Shown here piece after piece: positions 1 through 12,798 of a stretch of DNA of 64,000 bases. The notes under the pieces are model-generated. The model made no database searches and was not told where the DNA came from. It saw only the letters and a list, made by a program, of their open reading frames with translations. The stretch comes from Aquila chrysaetos chrysaetos (lineage: Eukaryota > Chordata > Aves > Accipitriformes > Accipitridae). Each line of letters opens with the position of its first letter. Position 1 is the stretch's first letter. The DNA lies in the NCBI RefSeq assembly GCF_900496995.4, contig NC_044023.1, positions 20,034,453 to 20,098,452 of the forward strand, read 5' to 3'. Position numbers and translations under genes: made by a program.

Positions 1-3000
1 ACGCAAACTGAATCCTAATGCCAGCTTGCTTCACTACTCCTTCATTATTCCAGCACGAATAAAGAACAAAGGATACAAAGATAAATTCCATTGTTTTATC
101 CATGAATAAACCTCCAGGTGGTTGTGCTTATGTTAATGTCTGATGCTGAACTGTAGCTCTTCTGTTTCCCTGCGAAGAATTAAGGATAGAAGTTTTTTCA
201 TATGTGCTCACACTGGCCTTTGTTTCCCAGCGGGAATCTCATCACGGCTTTAGCGGGAGCTTTAAAAGCTGCCAAGCACTTTTGAAAATACCCCTGTAAG
301 TACTCAGCTGCAACTGCTTTTGGTATAAATAAGCAAAATATTTACTTACAAAGCATAAACTCAAAAACACACTGTGGCAACTAAATAAATCTGGTAATCC
401 ATTCTGAATACAAAGACTGATTTCAAGCCATCAAAGCCTGTCAAAATGCATTTACCAGGTTGAACGTTCTTATAATATTAACCATCATTTTTCTTTGTAA
501 GCCACCTACTCATAAGCTTTTATAGATGAAATAGATGATCCTAGGTAAATAAGATTTTGCTATAGGGAAGAAGGGAAATTATTAAGTTTAGTTTCAAATA
601 TCTGACGTGTTTAGTTATAAAGATTCACAATTATTATGAAAATGGTTCAGTTATCAGAATTTATCTACTAAACTTCATTTATATAGAACTAATCAGTATA
701 ACATGAAGAGAGAAAAATCAGCACATAAGGATAATATGTTTATGCAAGAATATTGTTACTTTCCTGGAGTAGACCAATAACACTGCATTATATTTGACAA
801 TGTTGATAAGCATATTCTTCCCCTCACAAAGATACAGAAGAGTTAAACTGTTCTTGCAATGGAAACGAAATTACCTAAAAAGCACTGTTAGAAGTCAGGC
901 AAGAAGACAAGGCAGGCAGGCCATGATCCTGCAATGCGATCGCCCCTGCTGCACTCTCAGACTTCCATGGAAGCAAGCGCATCTTTCACGAGGTTTGTCT
1001 AGAAATGAGACTTCTGTACTATGCTTTTGTGTGATGTGTGTTCAATTTCTGGTAGCACTGATTTGTATAGAAGGGTACTGATAGTTTCCTCGCTGTTGAC
1101 TGAAAGCGGTCTGTCAGCAACACTGGCAGCTCAGATGCAGTTTGATCTTCAAAAGATGTCTTTTTGCAAGGACGCGCAATATCTTCATTATTGCGTATAC
1201 ACAGACACATTGGACCAAAAACTGTTACCACTGACAAAACCCCCGGCTTCTCGTTGTGAGGCTGAAAAAAATCAGACAGCTACTAGTACTAGTATGTTCC
1301 CTCTGTTATTTTCGTAGGGAAAGGCTTACTTGGTGTAGCGTTAAACATAAGATTGCATACCATACCCAGGCTAAACAACAGTCACGATTTGCAAGGTTTA
1401 CAGAGTAGGACATTTGTATCATGTCCACATGTACACCAAGAAGCATAATCAGCTTCACAGCTTTGTATTTACACAAAGATCACACCCAGATCCACAACCC
1501 CAAATCCCATTCAGGGATGGTTTCAAATGCCTAACATGGCTTGTTATCCAGGACATCCCAGCCTTTGATGGTCATCTCACTTGACTTCTTTTGTGCAATC
1601 TCCGTGGCTAATGTGCTACACAACATGAATATAGTGACCAGATCTGTAAACCTTGTTTTTAATTTGTTATATTCAGTGATGCATATCAGCACTTTGTTGT
1701 AGAAAACTGAAAGACTACACAGTGTAGCAAAAACTAGAAAAGCTATCTTTCATTTCAAAGCCAGATGCCACTATGAGCCAGACCCTGCACCAATCCAGAG
1801 CCTCACCACAAGAGACACAAGTGTGAAGAGCCACCAGCAAGAATCAGCTTCCCGAAGTGGCACTGAAGGCATCTGCAAGACTTGCTGAAATTCCCCATGC
1901 CCCATAACATGGCTTCATGCAAAAGTGCTATGAATGAGACATGTAGGTGTGAACTTGGAAACCTGCAAAACGCACAAATGAAACTGCAGTTCTAAACTCC
2001 TGGTTTCAAAACTTCTAGCACATAACCTTAAAACATCTTAACAGTTAAAAAGGAAATCTCGTTTCTCTTAAGAGAAAAACACCCGACAGCTTCTCTGCCA
2101 CCTTCTGTGAAACTGCTGACCTGCGAGCATTTGAAGATCATAGATGGGATCTTATTTGTCAAACTGGTGAATAATATTCTCCCAAAAGCTTCCATCATGC
2201 TCACTTTCCTAAAGCATATACGGGGTAAGATACAAGAGAGCGATATCAGATGGTTACTATTTCAGACACACATACCAAGAAAGGCTTAGCACTTACAGGA
2301 AATGCAGATGCCCCGTGAGACGTGTAAGATAATGGCAATGAACCAGAACCTGGTCACAGGATCCCAGCCTCCTGATGTTAAGCCTGTGCCAAGCCATTCA
2401 CAGAAACGAGTGCTGATGTAGATAAAATAAAGGCATTTACTTCTAAAGCAGGAGATGTATCGAGTGACACTACAATAAAAGCAAGGTCACGAACCCCAGG
2501 GAAATCACTTGGTAGCATATCACTAGTTGCGATAGAAAGTACCGCTTAGACGACGGACATTTACTTTAACAGTGTGACTTACTGAAAAGATACATTTTGA
2601 AGATGTTAAAATGTATGTCATAGATCTCTCTCACAGTAATTTAATAGAAAAAGATAACTACATACCCATCTCAACATCTACTTATCCTTAAGCATCACTT
2701 CTTCCTGCTTTTCAGTCCAAGCAGGGTAAAATGTAGTAGCAGTCAAAAATCAATACCATCTCATGAGGAAACATCACTGCTTCACACTAGGTCTTACTAA
2801 AGTAAGTTAAAAAAATGCCCACAGTTATCTTCTATGGAAAGTCCAACCTATACAAGCCTAAGCAATGATCCCTCCATCAAATCTGCATGGGTGTACCAAT
2901 AAATGTCACAGCCACTTCTGTGGGACTCTGTAGACAGACATGAACCTTCACACACTGCAGTAAATTAAGTTCATGGTTTAATCTCTTGTGTGCTTTTTAA

Positions 3001-4553
3001 TGCCTTAAATGGTTTTTAAATGTATGAAGCATGCCTTGTTTGCTGCCATTCTTGTTCCCTGCCATTAATCTATCATTGTTGCTGGTAAACAAAACACACA
3101 ATATATAAGGTCCCACTCTTTCTTTTTTTTTTTTCTTATACATACACTCTTGATTTTATAAGTTAAGGAACAACAATACTACCTAATTAAATGCACTTAT
3201 ATGTGATCAGAAAGAGGAAAAAAAAAAAAATCAATAGAATAACTGAATTTTAAGAGCCCACAGTGGAACCAAGACTTAAGGAAAAAAAAAATCATGATAC
3301 AACTCAGGAACTTGAAATGGATTTTAACTTCCGATGTTGATCATAAAAGATAGAGATGCTTATCTCCACATGGCTTGTGTAAACAAACAGATCTGGATGG
3401 TAGCTTGCTTAAACAGCAGTCCAAATGGTGCTTTTAAAAAACAAACGGAAAACACAACTCAGACCTTGAACCCAACCATAACTATGTCATGAGTTCAAAA
3501 GGATTAACCAGAAATAATTTGTGGTTTGGTTTTTTTTTTCCATAAGATCTGATTTGCAGGACCTCAGAATATTTGTGTGCTTTCAACAGTTTCTTGCTGT
3601 TTGACTGTCATGAGTTGAAAAGCTACCCAAAAAAAAAAAACAAACCAAACCCCACCAACAGAATTTTACCAGTAGTATGAGGCAGTATGTTCAGCGGCAG
3701 AAAGGCTTATAAAGGAGAGAACTTTCCTTCTGGAGTGCGGGGGAGAGGGGAGAAATACAACAGAAAATTGAGAAAAGGGAGATGTAGAAGATTAAAAACA
3801 AGATGCCAGCAAGAAAATACACACTAGGAAAAAAAGGATATCAAGTTCTGGTTTTAAACTTTCTATTTCCGTTTCGACTTTGGCACTTTTTCCCTATGCC
3901 TAGTTGTATGCACCGGGGGGGGGGGGGGGGCTCCCTTTGCAGCAGCTTTCCAAGACCATTAGAGACCAAAACTTCAAGCCCATCAACCGCAATAGGAACA
4001 CTGCAGTTAGTTAATAAATTTTAGCTAATCCTTCAAAACAGACCGCTTCGGGTTTTAGGAACCGATCATCCGCAGGAGTCAAACCTTGACTCTTGAAGAG
4101 CGAGAGAACTCGACACGTCACGGCCACGGGTGACCGGTGGGACTCGGTCGCTGTGGGGCAGGGGCACGGGGGCCGGCCCGGCCGCCCACAGACACAGCAG
4201 CAGCGAAGCCTAACCTTTCGCCTTCTATTTCTGGGGCTTGCGAGCGTCATGCCTAAATTTAGAGTTTAACCCACCACCGACGTCGCCTCAATCACCGTGC
4301 GGCCGCTGAGGAGCTACAAAACCGAAAGCGTTTCCGAAACCCATTTCACGGACGAACTCCCAGAGACCGCTCCCCCCCCCCCGGGGCAGGTTGACCCCCG
4401 GGCTGCGAAGAGCAGAGCTGCTTCCCTCCCTCAGACGGATTTTGGGGGGGGGGGGGGTGTCCCCTCTTTAAGCTCCCCGCCCCCCCCCCCCCGGGTCCCC
4501 GCGTCCCGCGGGGCTGTTGCCCACCGCCCCCCCCCCCCCCCGGTCCCACTCAC
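1..4553 (-). other. EIF4E3: EIF4E3 intron 1 (5' part), running off the left edge
   Basis: This stretch follows the splice donor of EIF4E3 exon 1 in the direction of transcription. I searched the minus strand for the next expected coding block, the eIF4E-like core that starts a few residues after the WTFWLD motif, and did not find it, so the remaining exons should lie beyond position 1. The DNA is AT-rich and non-coding up to about 4.0 kb, with short A and T runs, and becomes CpG-rich towards the exon. A run of 16 G lies at 3915-3930. No RNA gene or mobile element was recognised. The intron call follows from the donor site and from knowledge that EIF4E3 has several exons. Confidence 0.75.
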
Positions 4554-5110
4554 TTGTCCAACCAAAAGGTCCAGGGCGAGTGGAGCGGTAGCCCCGCCGG
4601 CTCGGTCGTTTGCCCGCCCCGTCGCCGCCGGCCCCGGCCGCCCGCCGCCTCCCGCTCGCCGCCGAGGCGCTCGGGGGGGCTGAGCGCCATCTCCCTGGCC
4701 GGGGCTGGGGGGGGGGGGGGGGGGCGAGGGGCGGGCCGGGAGGCGGGGAGGGGACAAGGGACGCTGAGGGATGGGGGGGGGGGGGAAAGCCGGGAGAGGG
4801 GAGGGGAGCGGGAGGCGGGAAGGGCGGACGGAGGGGTGAGGGAGGCACGGCGACGGCGGTGGGCACGGCCGGGGCCCACCGGGGGGGCTCCAGAAAAGGG
4901 CCGAGGCCCAGCACAGGCAGCCGCCCCCCGGCGGGTGTCCGTCCCTCCGGAGGGGACGCCTGGGTCTGCCCGGCCAGGCCCTGCCGAGGACCCGCGGCCC
5001 TGAGGGGCTTGGGCGGGCTGGGCAGCCCCTGCTCTGCCCGCACCCGCACCTCACCGCGGAGGCTCTGGGGCCGCCTTTCCGAGGAAAATCACCTGCGTGC
5101 TCGGTTCGGC
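4090..5110. promoter_or_regulatory. EIF4E3: CpG island / promoter region of EIF4E3
   Basis: About 1 kb is extremely GC-rich and full of CpG, in contrast with AT-rich DNA on both sides. It covers EIF4E3 exon 1 and the sequence upstream of its ATG (higher coordinates, since the gene is on the minus strand). G or C runs of 11 to 18 bases lie at 4372-4382, 4444-4457, 4480-4492, 4527-4541, 4707-4724 and 4773-4785. From about 4725 to 4850 the plus strand is almost all purine, so the EIF4E3 5' UTR on the minus strand would be C-rich. No TATA box was seen, as is usual for a CpG-island promoter. The transcription start cannot be placed. Long open frames here are composition artefacts. Confidence 0.8.
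4554..4690 (-). CDS. EIF4E3: Eukaryotic translation initiation factor 4E family member 3, first coding exon (partial)
   Basis: EIF4E3 is a class III member of the eIF4E family. It binds the 5' cap of mRNA and modulates translation in the cytoplasm. This exon encodes 45 complete codons plus two bases. It starts MALSPPERL, has an arginine/glycine-rich stretch at residues 10-27, and ends with PLHSPWTFWLD, matching the family signature PLHS-WTFWLD that opens the cap-binding fold. The ATG at 4690-4688 has a strong Kozak context (G at -3, G at +4). An in-frame ATG at 4879 would only add a proline/arginine-rich leader, so I prefer the inner start, which matches the mammalian N-terminus. The exon ends in GACAA followed by GTGAGT (donor GT at 4553-4552), a consensus donor in phase 2; the split codon should restore Lys. 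The other exons are outside the window. The gene is divergent from GPR27, about 15 kb away. Confidence 0.92.
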
Positions 5111-8100
5111 TTGGCAATGCTGACCGGAAAACTAAATCTCTCTGAGGAAAAAAAAATAAAAAAAAAAAAAAATCCGAGTTTTAGGACACGAAACCCTTGC
5201 GCGTTCACAAAACAGAGGGACGAGTACCATGCAAACTGGCCGTGGATGGAGACGAGAACGCAACAGCGAACCTTTCCGGCCCTGGGGTGGGGGGATGATT
5301 TATCTATCTTCTCATCTTCTCTACAGCCTAGTTAATTTACACGCTTGGTTTTATAGGGAGATGCTCCTCATAATCCGGCATTAGACACGTGCTAAAAACC
5401 TCGCGTTATTTTTAAAATAGTATTTCTGAAATTAAGATTCTCCCCAGCGGGACTATGCACGGTAGTAAAGTTAAACACCCACAGCAGGATCAAAGACCAT
5501 GAATCACAGAGGTTTCCTTGCAAGCACATTTAGTAGGATGAATAATTTTATATATGCTGCATCCCAAAAGAAAAATCAATAAAGACACACTCCTTTAAAG
5601 AAATAAAAATCTAACAGTAAGAAAGGGCAGAGATCACCCATAAAAAGCAGTCTGTACAGTGACAATGAAGAAACAAAAAAGTTAATGATTATGTTGCACA
5701 GATGGAAAATGCTAACTGCTAAGCCAAATTAAATAAGATCTGCAAAACCAGTTGCACCATCTCTCGCAATTTAATTTACTCCTCTTTAAATAGAAGGCAA
5801 GATAATGACCGTTTGGGAGAGCTTGGAATCTAAAAATTCATTGCTATGCCCACTCCAAGCGTTTTCTCTCTATTTTAATGGTGAGCCCACCAAAAATGTT
5901 AATCCTGAAAAAAAAAAACGCAATAAATGGCTATATCTAGGCACAGATTGTCTCAGAAGAGCTGGAAAAGACAGGAGGAGAGGAGGAGAGTGCTAATTTC
6001 TTACAACCCTAAAGGGCCACATCTTGCCTCCGTGACTGCCACTCATAGTCTCCACACCTAATACATTTTTGGTGTTCTCTGCTGAGGTTGCCAACAACGT
6101 ATTAAATCTCGGATATGCAGCAGAATCACTCTGGAAATAAGGCCAAACCCACCAGACTGTACTGCAAAAACTAACTTTGTATCCAGCACCTGCATGGGAA
6201 CCACACGCTTCAGTGAAAAACTCCAGATTCCATTATCAGGGAGCTGCTCATCGTTTAAAACACTATAGCTCAGGTCAAAAAAAAATTACTTTGTTATAAA
6301 CAATCTGAGCTGCAAGAAACAATATAGAAGTACAACCCCCACACCTCCGAGACATGGAGTGAGTACCAGGCAGTAGAGTCTGCATCATTATTCCAAATGA
6401 GACATGTAAAGCCTCCCTCTATTTCTTGTTTACATGGGTAAATGCCAGGCTTCACAGTGGCACAAGGTACGCTGTGGGAATCTCAACTAACAGTAAATTA
6501 ATCTGGCTGTGGAGGAAGGGCAATCACAGGATGTATTGAATTAGCGCATCTTTTGCCTACAGAGATTTCTCAGAAGTCGTGACACAGAGGCAAAACCGAG
6601 TCTCCCGAGATGGATCTCACAAGGAAAAACGATCACAAGAACAGCATCCCGATTCTGCTTAGCCACCTTGTGCTGCCAGCACACCTTGAATGAAATCAGT
6701 TCCGAGATTAAAAATCCCAGGAAATTATTAGCATTATCAGAGAGATAGTTATAGGGCTTTAATTAAAAATTTGTTTTGTTGATATTTGCCATATATCTGG
6801 AAGGCTCCTTTTAAAAGAAACCCTGGTGATGCCAGCTCTTGTGCTTTTGTACCTTCTCAAGCAGATTTACCATAAACAAACCGTGTTATGGTGCAGTCCC
6901 GTGCTACAGGATGGTGCAAAGGTGAGATGAGTTGCTTAAAGCTCACCATGTAGAAGGGGCTTATGGCTCCATTCCTTACACCTTCTCCCAGCCACATCCT
7001 CCTTTTGCTTGCAGAGTTCTCCAGGAAAACAGGCAATTTTCTGCTAAGGCCTTATAAAGCAGGACTCTGTGGCCGAGAGCAGGACTCAGCTGGTAGATCA
7101 GCTCAGCTGATTACAGATGGGTAACAGCTGAAATTTTCCCAGGTAACAACTGGGAGAAAAAAAAAACAAACCAAAAAACCTGAAGTGAGAAATACTGTTC
7201 TGCCCTGTTCTGTGCTCCTCGCACTGCTTGTCTGCACCCACTTTCAGGCACCTGAACCTCTTTGCCACAGCAAAGGCCCAAGTCCCTCCACACTGGGCTA
7301 ATTAGAGCTGACGCAGGCATGTTATAGCCAGAAGAAACAATGAATACTTCATAACTCTTTCCATGGTTTTATTTGAGATTTAAATCCCTACTCTTATAAT
7401 CCTTGCTGATCCCAAAATCTTGACAGCAATGGGTATGTTATATGTGCTTGAAATGTTATTTGCCTGTTCTGGTAGCTTTTCCATAGCCCCTGCTCCCAGC
7501 TAGTGCAGGGAATCCCCGCGATATAAAGCAACGGCAGTTTGAAGGGGTGGACTGCCTCTTAAAACCTTCAGGACCATCCTTTCTCCCACTGACAGCTGTG
7601 TACCATCACTGTGGCAACTGCAAAGCCTGCGTACGTGAGAAATATTAGGAAAGCATTAGGCTTATTTTAGCTATATTCCAATGCAATGTAGCACCTGGAA
7701 GGGAGGAAGGGAACAAGCCCTGTATGAGCAGTCATATTGCATTTCCACCCTGGAAGCATTCCACAGCTATTTCCGAGGCAGCAGGTACTGCACCTTAGAA
7801 AACATCTAATAGATAACCTGGGTTTGTTTGTTCAGTGCTCCTGACACAAAATGAACCATGTGGAATGTTGGGCTAGACCTCTCTCCAGCCAAAGCTCCTC
7901 TTTTTAACTCCAAGGCAGAGCTAGTTGGAGCATAAACCTTCCCAGACTTGAGGGATGGCTCGAGCACAAGCCTTGGCTGCTGTGCCCAGCTGCTGCCCCG
8001 CTGCCTCGCAGGCTGAGCCAACAGCCATGAAATGTGATTTCTCTACCAAACGCTGGTGTCACGATCACTTGCTCTTGAAACACTGCCTGGGACTTCAGAA

Positions 8101-11100
8101 GCATATTAAGTAACACAAGAGCTGCTTCTGAGAGGTTCCCAGGAAGATAAACTGATCAACCGAGAGCCGAAGCAGAGGTGAGGTTGAAGGGATTTTACTT
8201 GATATTTGCTTCCAGTGGCTTAAATAAATGTTTTTTAAAAGCTAAAACGTGGTATTAAATTGTTGAATCCCAATGCTTTTGGCAAAAGCTCCCTCATCTA
8301 GGAATGATTTCATATCAGCCAAGCTGTTAAGCAGAGGTTGTCATGGAAACAAGTTATATTCAAATGATATGGCCAGAGATATGCTGTATTTAGTGAGTTC
8401 TTCATTTGCTGCATAGTGGGAACATGTCAGAACTAAATGATACTGCATAACTTCGTTTTGTTAAAAACAAACTGGCTCGCCGCGCCTGTTTTTCTCGCAG
8501 GCTTGAGTCCAGCCCTGCCTGGGACAGAAGGTTTCCTGCACAGTACCAAGCACCACTCTGCGGGGGAGGCCCCTCACACAGCTGGTTCCTGCAAGCTCCC
8601 GTTCGTTGAAGTTGTCCTTCAAATGCATGAACCTACCAAAGTCAAACAAGCAGAGAAACCTTTCCTTAGCTTGTACAATTGGCATAACCATTCACTAGTC
8701 CAAAAGGAAGTGTGGTTCAACTAGATCCTTTCCTTCCTTACTAAAAAAGTTCCTACATGTGCATTGTGAAAGTCTGAAAAAAAAAAAAATCTGTACAATT
8801 ACATAAAAGTAAAGCCAGTTCATGCCTTCATGGGCATCCCATAAGTGTCCATGACCTCCTTGTAAACATAGGACTCCTATTAACTTTCTGTCTGTGAGTG
8901 ATGCTAGAACAAATCTCAGAGAGGACCACGTGAATACTGAATTTGTACTACTGCTTTTTTAGCTGTGGAGCTGTTAAAAAGTGCAAGAATTTTGTTCCAC
9001 ATGCTAGGAGTCAATGCATATTTTTTATATTAAAAAAAAAATAACAGAATAGTTCTTGCTCAAGCTATAAACCAAAATCAAATCAGCTTTGGCCAGGACA
9101 CTGTGTGGAAACTTCAGCCTGAAAAGTGAAAACAAAAAAATGAAAGACAAAATTGGCTCCAAAATCACTGTCATGGGAACTGCTGTGCGGCTTTTACAGA
9201 GCAGTGTCCAAAGGAAAGCGTTTTAAGCAGTCTCCCAAGGGATCAAGATTCCCGATTGCTCAATAGAAGCTGAGCATTAAGTAAAAGGCAAGCAAAAGTA
9301 AGGGCTTACCCTTCAAGTTGTTACATAACTGGACATACTGTAAAAGGCTTCACGGGAAGGCGATGGCATCTCATAACCTCCGGGTCCAGGGGCCTGTGAG
9401 AACGGGATGGGAGCTTGCTAACTTCTGGGGCAGGTGAACCTAAATTTCTCCAGGCTTTCTCTCTATTACAGTTTATAAAGGAAAACCCAAAGCCAAATAG
9501 CTCCTCTGGTATATGAAAAAGCAAATCACAGGACAGACTTCTGCCAGATGTGACCATGAAGAAGGCAGTACCAGTCCTCTAGCTACCTCACATTAGTGTA
9601 CTAGCTGGGAAGACATCAGTCTTTCCAGGATCCTTGACGCACTGCAGAATCACAGCTCTCTTGGGTTACCATCACTTGTGAAGGAAGGCTGAGCCTCATC
9701 CAAAGCCCCTTTCAGTTAAGTAAAGGCATGTATTGACTTCAATATGCTTTACAGTAGATCTTTATTATTTACCTAGCCATCTTTGGGGAGCTGAACCGGC
9801 TTAACTCAGCATCCAGTCCATGCATCGGGTATTAGGAGACTTGAATTTCTCACTCAGCTTTGGATACTAGGCTTCTGCCTTCATCCCTCCCCCTTCCCAC
9901 TCCCCACGCTTGTAAGGCACTGGAGCTATCTTACGTGCTAAAGAAAGAGATGCCCAGCAAAGGTGGGGTCAGGGGCATAAATGGAAGAAACCTGTCAGAC
10001 CTCAAATCTAAGTTATATCTTGGAAACAAACTCCTAACAGCTTGCTTTTCCTTATTTCCCAGTAAAATATCTGCAGAGTGTTTCACTTAGATATCGCTTC
10101 CCCAAACATGGGGATCCCAAAATAGCACCATCCACAATGCTATTCTGTGCTATACTAAATCAAAAAGAATGTTATTGGCACCACATCTGGCATTGGCTTT
10201 GATGTGGAATATGAGCTTAAATACTGATCTTTTTTTTACAGGCATCCCAGTATACATCTGAAGGAAACAATGTGCAAGAGTCACATCCTACATACCAAGC
10301 AAACCATGTTAGCCTGTACCACAGAGTAAGCCTGGGATGGAAAGCCTCATCTACTATTGATACTGTATACAATAACTAAATTCTAAAATATAAAACCCGC
10401 AGAAAATAATATTTGTATAGGGTTTATGCCTATCTCTTAAAAATTATGAGCTCAATGCTGCTTTACAGTTCAGCTCATAGGGGCCATTCAACTTTCTGCC
10501 ATCACACTCAAATTTGGTACCCGTCCAAGTCAGTAAAGCCAAGGGCCCCTCTGGAAATAAACCACTAGAGGGAGACTAACTTCAGCAATATAACACCCAC
10601 AGGGAGAAAACCCTGCACATCATTTTTAAAAAAAAAATATCAAGATTCGGATAAAATGTGCTCCCTCTAGCTCAGGTCAAAATTACTCTCTGTGTTTCTT
10701 CTTCACAAATAAAAGCGGCTGCAACTGATGGGTCAAGTTTGGCTTCATTACTGCAAATTGAAGGAGCATCACGTAAATGGGATCAGGCAGTCATGTATTC
10801 TTCTACTGTTTGTAAGGGAGGTTAGGCCGACTCTATTAAAAAAACCACACCAAAAAAATACCCCAGCCAACTGAAAATACTAATAGCTGTATCCTAGCAA
10901 CATCACGGATTTCATGTGGACTTTGTTCTGGAGTCTACAGTCTTATTTCATCACAATTATTGACTTTCTCAAAGTCTCTAAACGACCATCAAAACCCAGT
11001 TAGTGCTTAAAAAAATACAAACATTTAATTAGTTACATTAATAAGAAAAAAAGAAAAACAGCATTGCATGCTAGTGCTCCCTTTTCATGGAGCTCTGTTT

Positions 11101-12780
11101 AGCTTCCTTTCAAATCAGTGTCAAAATTCCCACTTTATTTATTGGTAGCAGAGCCGGGTCCCTCCTTCAAGAAAAGCTGGAAATGGCCCTACAGAACTTG
11201 GCAGATGAGGTTTGTTTCCCAGGCTGGGCTCAAGGATTGCATGGATGAAAATCGTACAGCTCTCCACAATCCTCCCAGTCATCGTGTCCTTATTGTAAAG
11301 GTAATCCAATTGGCACTCAAACGATATACAGAGGTTTTCGACAAGGCTTTTGTATGATGCATATAACCAATGCATATAACCACAACCATTTTTTTCAACA
11401 TCATAAACAATGTGAAATCCTGTTGGTTCTTAGCAAAAGCCCATACCCTGCTCCTCTCGGGTATGAAGACTTCAGGTTTAACACAGCTCTGGGAGGTTTT
11501 CCCTCATCAGCCCTGCATCACTGAAGTGAACTTTATTAGGTAAAATACAAGAGCAAAAGGCCAAATAAATAAAAAATGAAACCACCCAATCCTCCCAAAG
11601 AAAAACCCTTTGCACAAAAGGAACAACTAAGAAACAAACCAACCCAACCCCAAACAAATAAGCTGTTTGTTATCCTTAACAGCTTGCATGATGATCCGAG
11701 GAATCCTGGGGCATTTTGGCATTTAACTCAGGGTTTGATCAGGCTCAGATTTTGGTCACAATTTTCACTCAGCTCCAAACTACATCAGAGCTTTTCTGAC
11801 AGTTTTTATCTGTTATTTCAAGCTCTGCTTCAGTAAGTTAGCAAGACCTTTTACCAGAGAGAAAACGCTATTAAAATAATAGATTCCTTTTCATCAGCCT
11901 GCCTTAAAAGCTCAATTGATAGGATAGCATGGTAAAAAATGTTTCTCACACTTTACTTTTAGCCTACAAAGTTGGTTGAGACCCACGAACACTTCTAAAC
12001 TGCAAAACCTTTTTACATGCTATTTCTATAGTTCAAAATTAAATGACGAGAAGACGCCTTTGTTGAATAAGTAATTTAAATACAGAAGGGTTAGTTAGCG
12101 ACTTTCAGCCCTTGAACATGAATCTGGCGATGGCTTGATTTGAATTCCAGACATGGCACTAAACTGTCTGTACTGCTTCAGCAGTGCTGGAGAGCCTTGA
12201 GCTGACCTCCGAACCGCTGCTCCCGTTACCGGAATACGCTGCTGGATTATCATCCCACTCCAACACCCTGGCAAGGGCTTTAGCTAAACAAACAACGCCC
12301 GTTTAACTAAGAATTTAGCATTCAACTAGTGTTCATAGACTCTCTGATACTGTTAAATCTCACAGTTTTAGTCACATTGAAGGTTTTTACACTGGTCATC
12401 CTTTCATTTCAGCCAGCTGTGGAGGTGGGGAAGGGGCCACAGGCAAGGAGGGGATATCCATTTGCACAGAGTGCCAAAATAAGAGAGCAGTTCCGGCTTC
12501 GGTCTAAGCTCTGCACAGGTATAAACCAACAGGAAAGGTAATATATAAGGACAGTAGAGCAGCAAAGAAATCAGCTTTCAGATTTTATTTACTCACGTTA
12601 AAAGATGGTATCAGAAGGTACTTCCAGCACCTCAAATAACTTTCCCCGACAATTAGAGTAATTCCAAAACTGCTCCAAGCAGAGCTACTAAACAAAAATT
12701 TGAGAGCTGCATACCAAATTATGGTCCTAGTTACACCTTGAAAGACTGCTGTTGGGCTAATTTATACCTGGGTAATATGT
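5111..12780. other. Intergenic, EIF4E3-GPR27 interval, left part: nothing recognised
   Basis: AT-moderate unique DNA lies upstream of EIF4E3. I see only short homopolymers (for example A runs near 5149-5171 and 8778-8790) and short chance open frames with no family resemblance. No splice-bounded coding segment, tRNA, CR1 copy or long tandem repeat was seen. It could hold enhancers, but nothing here lets me name one. Confidence 0.6.
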
Positions 12781-12784
12781 AAAA

Positions 12785-12798
12785 GGGGGGGGGGGGGG
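12785..12798. repeat. G14 homopolymer
   Basis: A run of 14 G interrupts otherwise AT-rich intergenic DNA. It lies outside any CpG island and is one of a series of long G/C runs across the window. Confidence 0.9.

Noticed and set aside
4431..5335. Several overlapping 130-240 codon frames in the EIF4E3 CpG island
   Set aside because: All are Pro/Gly/Arg low-complexity readings of a GC-rich island. Only the 45-codon stretch ending in WTFWLD with a donor site matches a known protein.
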